A DNA stretch of 64,000 bases from Lineus longissimus (Eukaryota; Nemertea; Pilidiophora; Heteronemertea; Lineidae). Location: positions 7,440,001-7,504,000 of the forward strand of contig NC_088312.1 of the NCBI RefSeq assembly GCF_910592395.1, in the 5' to 3' direction. Shown piece by piece: positions 13,001 through 25,014 of this stretch (position 1 is its first letter; the number at the start of each line of letters is the position of its first letter). Both the position numbers and the translations under genes were made by a program. A model generated the notes under the pieces. That model saw only the letters and a list, made by a program, of their open reading frames with translations. It made no database searches and was not told where the DNA came from.

Positions 13001-16000
13001 GGGGAATGGTATGGCATCACTTTTAATAAGAAATCAATGAAATGTTTGCAAAGATGATACCATTACTAGAACTTTTCTTTTACTGTATAAGCCTTAGTGG
13101 CTGAGCATCGGTTTACAGACTGTCATGTTTGAGTTTGTTATTGAGGATAAAAGTTTGACCAGTTCTGCCGTAGAGTCACCAGAGAAAGAAGTCAGGTATT
13201 CCGCCTCTGTCTTTCACGAATGTCAGGCGACGAGACGATCATAATTTGTCTCCCAGCCGGAAATGAGATAGCACGCCGGGAACACGATCGCTGTCTGACC
13301 AAGGGGTTGACGTGTCACACACCATCCTGCTGCAGTACTTGCTTTGAAAATGATTAATTGTACAGGAAAGGTTTTCTTGTGCAAGCTTACAATTAACCAA
13401 TGTAGGTTTTTTTCCAACATCAGACAAAGAGATGATTCTTATTTGACTCCCTGTCAGAAATGAACAATCACGGTCGGGAACACTATCGGTGTCTGTCCAC
13501 CAGGGTTCACGTGTCACACACTATCCCACAGCATGATTACTCAGGTACTTGCTTTGAAAATGATGAATTGTACAAAAGTTTTCAAAGTTCGAGTCTGGAT
13601 GATTGGGTTTTCAAATACAAGGCTGTGTGTTCATTGACAGTTTGCTTGTGTGAGCAGAAATATACTTTCACCCAACCAACTCACCGAGGCACCTATAAAC
13701 AGCATCGTGTAACTTTTACCTTTCATCACAAGCCAATAAAAACTTCAACGAAGCGAAAAACTGGAAAAACTGTGTTGTGACTCGTTTTGTCATTGCCAGA
13801 TTTATACTTCTCTGCCAGGCATGAAACTTACATTCACCAACCGAGGGAACCACAGCTCATATTGAGATCTATCACAGCCACCTGTTCCTTGCCCTGGCAT
13901 TGGCGAGACATCGTGTGGAAAATAGTCATTTATCGACAAAAAATACCAACAGTCTTAATGGTAAAAGAGAGTTTTCCAATACGTATGTTTGAGCAATGTT
14001 GCCAACTTCTGAGTTTTGAATCTGAACAAAATATTGCCTGATCATGACCACCTGTTTTTTATATTTTTGGTGGGAAATTGATGAGAAATAGGTTTTCTTT
14101 ATAAAGAATCTTGGATCAGCTTCTAAATTGTGATTGTGATCATGCACATTTGCTGATCAATACCCCCCCCCCCCCCCCAGCTCTTCTCAGGCAGAAAAAA
14201 TATCAATTTGGTGTCGTGATCACCTGTTGTGTTTTCATTGATACCAAGGCCAAGGAATGGGTAGATTATTGACAATAAAAAACTCCTGGTTGATGGGAAA
14301 CAGTTTGACCATTACGGATATCTCTACAGCAGGCAGTTGAGCTGGGAGCAACCAATACTTTCCATCAGAACGGCAATCTGAATCCACAGAAACCAGATCG
14401 GTATTAAAGAAGGCGTAATAGCGATCAAGAAAGACAACATTTGATGCAAGTGACTTTGTTTATTTAGTGCTCTTACTTTGCCTTTGTGTACTCTGCCTGC
14501 AGCATGCACTACTGTTAATACCATATTCATAATATTTATTTTGGCAGATTACAATATCATTTTGGTTTTCCAATCAAAAAATATAGTTTCGAGATTTTTG
14601 TTTTTGGAAATCTCGGTTTCGAGTAAATTTTACTCTAAAATGTGTAAAAACCAAATGTGTAGTCTGTTGTCTTTGTGATCTTTGATTGACAAGCCATTGG
14701 CGGTAAATTGATACACAATATGCCCGATTTCTGCCAATTAACTTGCTATTTCCAGCTAGATTTCTTGCATGTCGTACTCAAGTTCGAAGCCCAACACATG
14801 CAAGTGTAATGTGTATGGCGATGTTCCCTTCATTAGTCTTTGAATGCAAACTAACAAAGTTCAACACGCAATGTCGTGATTTTGACATGGGGGAATATCG
14901 GCAATTCTTGGGCTTTATCGCAAAAATGGACTCAGGGGAAGTCTTTTCATGACCAATCAGAAAATTCCTTGCCTTCTAATGCTCGTCTCTGGTAACCATA
15001 GTAACGTTAATCTGTTATTTGTATAAATGTATAAAGTGTTACACCTCAGGAATGGCAGGACCGTTCTCTTCCTAAAACCAATGAAAATTATATTGGTAGT
15101 TATTGGGAATTTTATTGTGGTTTAGGTCTTCAGGCAGAAGGCTCCCCACCCATGATCATAAGCTTTGCTTTGAAGTCAAGGTATGGCATGGTTTGGATGA
15201 ATTCTGGGAGTGGTGACTATCATTGGCTTTGTGGAGATGGACCATTGAATGCAGCTGTAGCTGTAAAAGAAGGCAGCCATTTTGGATTTTGGTGGCCATC
15301 TTTGATTTGAGCCAAAACCAATATATGCCCTAAGCAATTTTGAATGAAAAAAGAGACTGAAAAAAGCATGGAAGAACTGCATTCAATAGAATGATCTAAC
15401 CAAGCTGTTCACCTGAAATCATCTCCGCCTCATTGTCAGGCTCTTGCTTACTGCTGGAAAATGCGTTCTCTAGAAAATGTGTTGCCCCAGGCTTCCTTGG
15501 AATTTTAAATGTCATTGCCTCATTATACGACTTGTTACCTAGGGGTTGCTTCCTATTCTTTATTGGGATGATGGATGATGGAGTTGTGACAATTCATCTC
15601 GGTGCTAGGAAATCAATTTAAGACAATACTTGAAATAGTTCATGCCAAGTCAATTCGTGTCTGTTTTTTTCTTCTGTCGCAAAAGAGCTATTCAATTTTT
15701 GAATGGAATAAAGCAATAGCAGTTGAAATGTGTTTGGTTAGGCTTGTATTAAGCAGACCCGTAGCTAGATTTTTGCTCATGGGATCGAGGCAAATCACAT
15801 CTTTAGTCTTCTGTCTGAAAATATGCATGAAAAAACTATTTGCAGTGACTCTTTGGGGCATTTGCTCTCCTCTTCTACTGCTGCCCTGGAAATAAACTGC
15901 ATGCTTGTGGTTGTGTTCTCTCGCCATACAATGCATACTCCGTCAAGTTCATGTCTCATGTTGTAGCTAATCAATCTCAATGAATCTTTGATGATTATGA

Positions 16001-19000
16001 AGTGCCTCCAGAAAGAGTTTCACGCAGTTATTCACCATATTAGCTGAGATCGGTGATCCATAAAAAGCCTGCACTAATTCCTTGCAAAAAGCCATGAAGG
16101 TGCTTGAGAATTTTAAAGTTGGAACTTGGGAGTTTATAAGTTCGTTACCATGGTGTAGCAATCCAGTATGTAACGCTAAGTGTCAAGTCAATACTTTTCT
16201 GTAATGATTACTGTCTTTTTGCGGCGATGTTAGGTAATGAATAGCATTAGCATACAAAAGAGCTAATAACGATTTCATAGCTCTTACATGCCCAGGCTAA
16301 ACGGTAGAGATCTTTAGTCAATACATAACACTGTAATATAGTGATGATTTAGTGTGGGCTAGTACCATTATCATATACATGTATAGTCAAAAGTTACATA
16401 ACAAAAAGCCTTCAAATCATGTTATGATTTAAAGGACTTGACCACAAAACTGACTTGTGCCTATCAATCTAAAATAAACCAATCTGATGGCTTCCCATTT
16501 GTAATTGTGGTAATGGCCATCTGTGGAATCAGGACAATTCCCAACCCACTTTGATACAAAACTAATTGATTGTTTGATAGTGAAGAAGTCAGTGATGACA
16601 TGCATATTGATCTCATGATACATGATAAATCTGTCATGTACATGTTAACAGTTAGGTCTACTTGTCTTGAGACATGATGTTATACTATGTAAGCATAACA
16701 ACATACTGGATAGACCAATTTTGCATTGTAGCCCGGGACAAATCTGTAAGTGCGTATCTGCAAGATTTATATTGCGATTGAAGAGGTTAAAACCAGAATT
16801 CATGCATTGTAACCTCTTTCTTGGTGAATGAAATGGAGTCATTTTGAGAAGTAAGATATTAAAGACACTGACAAAAAGCACTGATTTAGTGAAAAAAGGT
16901 CTGTGTCGTATTCTTAAACCCAGGCTCCACACAGGGCTTCAACCAGACTCCACCCACACACAACATCACTAAAACCACAACATTCCAGTACTCATCAGCT
17001 CACCGTGTCATCATTTCCGTTGCATGCTATCAGTTTGATTGTAAATCACAGAAATGAATCATAATTCGCTCACGCAAGATCAATCTGTTCCAGAGATGTA
17101 CCAAGTGGCTAAATGGTTTGTGTTGCTAGAGTCGGGCCATTAGGCGGTCCCCTGGGTTCGACTATCTGTAATCCCTGTTATCGTGGTTGTGAAAGTGTTT
17201 ATCATTTGTGTTATTAAATCAAAGTTATGAAATCTTGTCAATAAGTGAGCAATTTTGATAAAAAATGGTATACTGTTTGCTCCTTTGGAAAGAGTCAAGG
17301 TAGATGTAGCCTCTGTTTGAGACTTCCTGCGTGTGCTGGCCAATCAAAAGTCCTCTTGTCCGGTGCAAGAAGCAGACTTGAGGGCTTTTAATTGGCCATA
17401 ACAGACAGAAAATCTCAAAAGTCCTGCTTGGAACTTTGTGAATATTCGAAATCTGAACCCGCATTGAGCAATAAGAACATGATTCCCACATCAATATCTC
17501 AATATGAAAATCAATAGACCAACAACGGGAGCAAAACAAACATTACATGGAAATTAGATTAGGCACCTATGCTGTGGCAGTGTTGCATTTCCGTGTTTAG
17601 GGACGCTATTATCCTCATCAACAAGAAAAACGAAAGTGAGAGAAATCTTTTTCAGGGTATTACTATAGGAGAAAGCAGAGAAGGAGATGAAGGTCACCTT
17701 GGCATTGACAATAGGGAGATTGAGATCAGGACCTGACCTTAGAGTTGGATCCGTTGAAGCGGGTCCTTGGTGGGGGTTCACCGAATCAGTCTCAGACCAT
17801 GCAACGCCATCGGTGATGATACTGTTTCAGGCCCATTTGGAGCAGTTTCGATGAGTGGGCATGGGCATTCAGTGGGTAGCGATGAGAAAGTGCAGAGAAG
17901 TTTTAGAGACACCTGCTGTCACTCGGACTGATTCTAAAAGTGCAAAGTGGTGGGTCTTCAGACTGACTAAAAATATATTACATGAGCGACATGGCGGTGC
18001 ATTGGAACCAATAATCGAACCGATAATCCAAGAGATACATGTAGGTTCCCTACAGTGTTCCCAATGGCTTTCAAGAAAATCATCTCCATTTGTCGTTTTG
18101 TTGAATTTGATCATAACTTTATTATAAACTTGGCTCTTCTAAAAAGTATCTGAGAGATGCAACTTCTGGGAAAAAAAGATACCGGCAGATTAGAATCGTT
18201 GAAAGTTTATTTTGGCATTTATTAACTATTTTTGTGTGAATTCTCGAGGGAGATGCATCGATTTGTTTCCAGTCTCAATCTATTCCTTGAGTGCACGTCA
18301 TAGAAACCCCAGCTTGGGTTACTGATTAAAACCAAGCCACTGGGGACCTCCATGGAGAGCAGACAGTGATTTTCCTGGTCTGAGTATACTTTTCAATATA
18401 CAAAAGATTGCCCAATGTTGTCAGCTATACTCTCTGTTTCACTCTGTCAGAACAGTGCAGCAGACAGATTGATCACCATCTTGTTTCTCTGGGAATCTCT
18501 CTGTCACGCTCTGTAGTGAGAAAACAATTATCCACAAGTTATTGAAGCATATTGGTCAGCTTGATGACCAGCTCATGGAGACTGTCCATCTCTTTGTCTT
18601 CTTTCTAATGTATCTTCTTGATTTACCTCAAGCGCATGCCAACCTCTATTAGACATGCACGAAGAGAGTCTGAGTTCTGTCTGTTGGCTTCTCATGGCGT
18701 GTTTGGAGATGCCTTGCCCTCACCTGTAGTGTCAGTTTCCTATGGTCATGAACATTCTTATGTACCAAAAACAAAGGCTGTGATCTTTCAGATGCGGAAA
18801 GTGTGATAGTCTTGACTCGTTTGATGTTTTTCTTGCGGAAAGTATGCCTTTGTCTGTACTGATGATCCATTGTTATTTCTCTTTCCAGGTTTGTAGCTGT
18901 TGCCTCGATGGATATCGACTTCCTAAAGATTGATATCAACCAGTGTCCTGTCAGTAAGGGAAACTCCGATCCTAACCTGTTTGCTGGAACAGATAGATGT

Positions 19001-22000
19001 AAACAGCAGACAACTATGGTAGGTAAACAATGGATTCTGTGCTAGCAAATCTTAAGGAAGAACATATTCCTTGCCATCCACGCCTAGCTGGAGAACTGTG
19101 TCTATGGTCTTTCCGCAGACTTCTCCCCCAGGCTGATATAGAACCATGTAGTATTCAATGATTCCATTCTTTTTGGGATCTTCTGTATGTTCGAAAGAGT
19201 AAAGACCTGAGCCATAAAGCTTGCATGATGCCGCTAGATTCTGCTTGGGAAGGAGGCGCAGAGTTATAAGGAAAGAAAGGTTGAAGGAAATGGTATATAG
19301 ACAGACCTGTCTGGCAAATCTTAGCATAGGGCATAATGGCATGAGATATATGATCCAGCGCTAATACCACCAAGTTTGTCATAATCATTGTCACTGACTT
19401 GTTTTGGCCTTTACTCTCCTGTTGGTTTGTAGTTTACCTCTCTGGCTCTTATGTCCATGATATAAATCTTTTTCACCATCTTGAACATTCCGAAATGTGA
19501 TGATGTACCCACTCTCATGTGGGTGTTCCCCATCCTGAGAAACCAAAACCATTGTATCCCACCTTCCTTGAATCTGACACTATAATGCTGTCACTAAGGC
19601 ATCGTCATGCATCTAGAACATAGAAAAACCTGGTGCAAAGCAGCTTAGTGGTTAGTTTACAGCTCTCTGGCGACACGATCCTCCCACGTGACCAATATTG
19701 TGACATTATCAGATGTTCAGATAAAGTTTTTCGAGCATGATGATGTTGGTTTCTTTGTTGTCAATTTCTTTCTTTGAGATTACGAGTGCACACAACCTGA
19801 CCAGTGGGATAAGTTTAGGTTGTGTTAGAGAAGGATTGAAAAACCAAATCACTGTCTGACTGTGACTCTTTGACAGCGTACGTTTCCCCCAGGGTCTTTG
19901 GTTTCCCGCCTACCTACATTTCAATCGCCCAATTTTGTTTATAGAGCTCATAATGTCCTAGTTCACGCTCAACACTCAACTCAATATATTTTACCGCTAC
20001 AATATCGTGGTTGTTGTTTTCAGTGCGAACCTCACCCAGGCTGGGGCTTCCAGCGTGGAGGTTATCAGTGCCTGTGCCGTCCAGGGTTTAGGTTACCCTT
20101 CTACCAGACATTGCCATTCCAAGGGCTCAATATTGAGCAGGCCACAGAAAATGAATACACCAATGGTTTTGATTGTCTCCCAGTTGGAAGTAAGTGGTGC
20201 AAGTGATATTGTGAACCACCAAATTTTCACACTTTATTTTTCCAATTCACAAAATCTTCTGAATAGGAGTAAAATTTCACGATATTGCAAAATTTCTTTT
20301 GGGTTTTCCAATCAAAGAAAGGTTAGGTGCAAGTTTTATTTTCACAAGTCAAGGTTAAATCCACAAAGAAAGTAAAACACTTGCAAAGATTTCGCACTTT
20401 GCAAAGTGCTAACAATTTGAAATGATGTTATGCTCCTTTGCGGATCAGTTCCTCCTGGCAAGAGCTAATACAGAAGTTTTCATGTCATTGTTCGGTGTTG
20501 TACTCAATATAAAGAAAACTCATTGTTCTTGTTCCAGGAAAACAGGCCCTGCCTGTGGTGGAAGGCTCAACGATTGTTGATGGGAGTAGAAAGAGGCGTA
20601 GCATGGACCAAAGGAAAATCACCAAGGAAGAGCTGCTCCGCAATGAGCAATGGTTTGCAGAGCACCTCCTCAACAAAAAGCTGGAGGAACGTCGCAAACG
20701 CAGCGCTGAATATCGGTCAAGTATCTACACAATGGCAAAGGATCGATTCTTGAGTGCCGTCAAGCCTATTGTTGACCAGTGTCGTGAAGAATTCAAGACA
20801 GAGAAGCGCCGCAAAAGGTTGGTCCCAAGATATAGCTTCAATCCCGATCAGAAGACCCAGTTCTTAGAGCTTGCAGCGCCATCTCTTGTCGACAAGGTAG
20901 AGTTGAGGCGGAAGAAGCGTCTGACGCACAACTATGGCCAGCAGTTCTTGAGGACTTTGAACCGAGCAAAGGAGATGGAGAACCCAACTCGCAAGAAAAT
21001 CGTGGCGCGTCATTCTCGTAAGAAGCGCAGCATCAACACAATCAGGGAGGCTTTCAACCAGGAGGCGTCGACAAGAATGATTGAGTTGTTCGCTCGCAAG
21101 GATTCAATCACAGGGAGTAACTGCTTGACCAAGAATGAGGACGAGCTCCATTTGCCTGGTAAGGAAACGTCACAATGTCACTTTACTCTCTCAATTGTCT
21201 TACTGTAATGTTCGTGGAAAAGTTTGCGGCGCTGAAAGTTACGAATTTGCCCTGTCTTATTTGTTGGTGGAATAAAATCGGCGCGGGTTGCCAAAGCAGT
21301 AGAGCTGAAATTGGGACCATTGGAACTGAGAAATGCTGTCCTTATAATAGGGAGGCGTCCTGATTACGGATGTCAAATTGCATCGAAACTAAAATCTATG
21401 AAATATCTAGGGCCTACATTGTATACTGAAGTTCAGACTGTTGACATGATTAAACTGTACTTTAGTTAGCTTACCTCTTTAAAAAACGTTGGTAACCAAA
21501 GTTCAGAAGTGCTTTGTGTTCGAAATAATCCGGAAATGCTGAGAGCGCCTGTCATATTGGAGAGCTGCTCGGCTTCGTTGTCATCAAAGCATTTAAATTT
21601 CAAAAGTCTACTCCCTGGTGTTTGTCATCAACTCCTCTAGAGGAGGCATGCCATTCGACTCCTTCCAATTACGACAGACAAGACATCATAGGAAGTCATG
21701 TTGAGACACGCTTGAAAGTGGATCATCAAAAAGCTTCATTCACCCTCAGGGGATAGTCTGCTTTGCCAGCTGCAGCTGTAGCTCCATCAAACAGACAATT
21801 TTTTCCACATTTCTTTCACCACTTCTTTATCTTTCTTTATTTCTACTGCAAGATTACAACCTCTTTCTATGTAAGCCTTTTGTTTTCATGCTGACCACCT
21901 GGCATAAAGATTTTTTCTGATAAAAAAACTCATTTTATGGTAGTGTTGTTGTTATCGTTGCAGGTAACATAGCCTTCGGAAAAGAAGAGTTCTTCGAGTC

Positions 22001-24947
22001 CCAGTCCAGAACTGCTCTGCGTCTTGCCCACTTTCTGTCCATTTTCCTCCAAAACATTGATCTTGAAGAAAGGTATGGTGACCTCGAGGGAGACCACTTC
22101 CTCAACAAAGATCAGCTCTTTGCCGAGGTGGTTGCAAACGTCATGGCCGATAATCGCATCTTCGCAAGCGGCATCTACTTCGACCAAGACCAGTACAAGA
22201 ACGCCACCCACATCACAGAGTACTTTGCACCCTATGCATGGAGAGTTGTATCTGACGGCACCTCGAGCGGTCTGACCTTCAAAGCCAAGGACATGGCCGG
22301 TCTGATCAAGGGAAAGGCCAACTATATATTCCAGGAGTTCTACAAAGATGTAAAAGATCGTTGGGCATCGAATACCTATGGTCTGGAAAAGTTCACCTTG
22401 AAGCCTATGATCCGTACAGACGCCAATGCAACCTCAATTAAGAAGTTCGAACATTACCCGATGTACTACCGAGGCCCGAAGCTTGACGATGGCCATTGGA
22501 CGCCTCCATATTTTGATTGTGGTTCTGTCGGTGGGGAAGTGAAAGATTGGGTGATGACCTATGCCGTCCCGTTCTTTGGTCTCAATAGCCTAAAGACGAC
22601 CCTTGAATTCAAGTAAGTTCAAAGGATTTCCCAATTCCTTTCTACTTGGTCTGTATACAGTAAATTCCTTTTCGCCAGCTGTCTTCTGGATTAAAAAACC
22701 TTTCCAGAATTAATATTTGTAGTCCAACCCACAAAGACCGAAGTGTAAAACAACAGATGATTTGTGGTAGAATTTAAATCTGCCCAAGAGCTGATGACTC
22801 TCTTCTGCTTTGCTACAGGGTTGTAGCAACGGTAACTGTTAATTGAAGTAATGTGCCTAGCCCGAGAGCTCATGAATGTCTTCTGCTTTCTCCAGGGGTG
22901 TAGTAACTGTAACTGTCAAGTTAGATGATCTTGATCTCCAACAATGTCCAGATGAGTTTTACGTTGCCAGTGCTTTCAAGAATACAGCTCGTTGCGACTA
23001 CGAGAGCACCACGGTGAGTACATGATATTTTGAATTTCTTTAGAAAGAGTAGAGATGCGTAACTTAATTGAGTTAAACCTCTTTGAGAGCACCCTGGGAA
23101 CTGAAAGTGCTGTTCTTGAAAGAGATTTTGGTATTTTACCTCTCTCGCTTTAATGACCATACTATCTGTGACGTCATTTTTCCCTGGTGACGACGTCTCG
23201 CCGGGCGGCTTGCATGGATTACAAATTCTGCGTTTTCGGCAGTTTTTTTTCTTTTTTTTTTTCGACATGTTTTGTTGTACTGTTTATTATTATCATGATA
23301 TCAAACTACAAAACATTTTAAATGTCAGTTCATCTTTAAGACATGATCGCTTAACATTTTGATGAAAAGTTACTCGATATTTCTTGAGCATCGTCTTCAT
23401 TAAAACCAAAAATGTATTTAAAACTGATTGCTTTTTACTGAAGACGAACCGTCTCTTTGTTGAGTTGAGATTATTCAAGGCGATGTTCTTACGGATAGGC
23501 GATCATTAAGTCCGCTGATGAGTTCCGCATGTGATGTTGCTACTCCGCCTACCCCATGTCACCTGTCCCCACAGCATCCAAACCATTCCCTGGCAACAGC
23601 ATTCTGTTACCATGGGAACGTATCTTGGCGGTGTTCTTCTCTGTCCTGACTAATTAGAGTGTTCTGTATAATCCACTAGTACTTAGACATGTTAGTTGCC
23701 TATTGTTCTAACTGCGGTTAACTCTTTGGAGGAACGGTGTCTCTTGAATTTGTTGATTTTTAAGAAAATAGCCACTAAGTGCAGTTTTACATCTTCGTGG
23801 CACTGATGCAAACATATTGAAAAGTTAAAGAAACTTTCTTGGATCCCATCTTTGTTTCTTGAAAAGTCCCTCTTCCATCAGACATGACTTGTGAAAAATT
23901 CAGATTCTTCCATCAAGATCAATACTCTACTTTCCCCTCACAAGAACGTTAGGTTAAAACTCTATTCTTGCTTACCAAAAAAGTTTTTCACAAATTTAAA
24001 GGTCACGCAGTTGTCTGTCGAGATGAGGCGTGTGGGCTGCCAAGATGCGGTCGGATTTCAAAGCATTGATTGTGGTGATGTTGTAGTCTCGAGATCTATA
24101 TCGATATCCTTTATGTCAGTTCCTTCTTTTCTGAAAATATGCTTTTAGTCACGGAAGCAAACTTCTTTCTAGTTCCGTAAACCGCAAATTTTTGCAGGCG
24201 TTTTTTTCTTGCGGATTTGCTAATTACTGGGCAGAACGTAGATATGCGTCTCTGGTGTTCAAATATGACTCTTCAATTTGTATATTGATGGCAATGGCAG
24301 TCAAAGAGTTAAGTGTATCTTACCTGGCTTCAAGATGTTGCATAAGCTTGGCAATCAACAGCAAGTTTGCTGCAAGCCGCCCATTGCTGATACTTCATTC
24401 ATTGCAGCCTTTCCTTTAATAATAAAGGGTTAACAAACAATATAGGAAACCTTTCTTTCCATCTAAACTGAGATGCTTCAAACCTAATATAAATAAAAGA
24501 AGCTTTCAGTAAACCCAGTAGACATGGTATTATCGAATGCTGCTTTAAAACACAGGAAATAGATTCATCTTTCGATGACAGATAAACAGTTGTGCTAATG
24601 GGGTCGAGGGACGTTTCACTGGGAATACAGTGACAATCCGATATTTGATTCTGACTTCTATTTTAATAGTCGTAGGAATTGGATACTTGGTTAGTGTCAG
24701 ATAAATCGTGTTCTGGATGTTGTTGTCTGAAATGTTTTAGTTTTAGAAGTTTACTCTCAACATTTTCAACTAAACCTTTGTGAAAGAGATTCCTCTCGCC
24801 TTGTTCAGCATGGCAGTTTTTTGGGAAGGTGGTTTCATTTGTCATGTGCTCTGTTGCCTTTCGTTCCATCGAGCAAGAAAGCTCTGGTTTCGATACTTGA
24901 ACAGTTTTTGGCTCACCGTAAGGGGAGTCTATACGATAGCGCTGTGT

Positions 24948-25014
<67 letters not shown>

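Larger units (their letters stand above)
4053..18888 (+). other. intron 1 of the tandem-ectodomain gene (14.8 kb)
   Basis: No conserved coding exon was recognised on either strand. It contains a degenerate tandem duplication (13249-13577), a C-run (about 14163-14179) and a tRNA-derived SINE candidate (17101-17215); the rest looks like unique AT-rich DNA. Its length leaves room for enhancers or unrecognised non-coding RNAs, but nothing specific can be supported. Confidence 0.6.

Noticed and set aside
13460-14041. Two adjacent open frames of about 85-105 codons
   Set aside because: They overlap the degenerate tandem duplication and show no recognisable domain.
21930-22211. Minus-strand open frame over exon 5 of the tandem-ectodomain gene
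   Set aside because: Shadow of the coding strand; the + strand has the conserved domain and splice sites.
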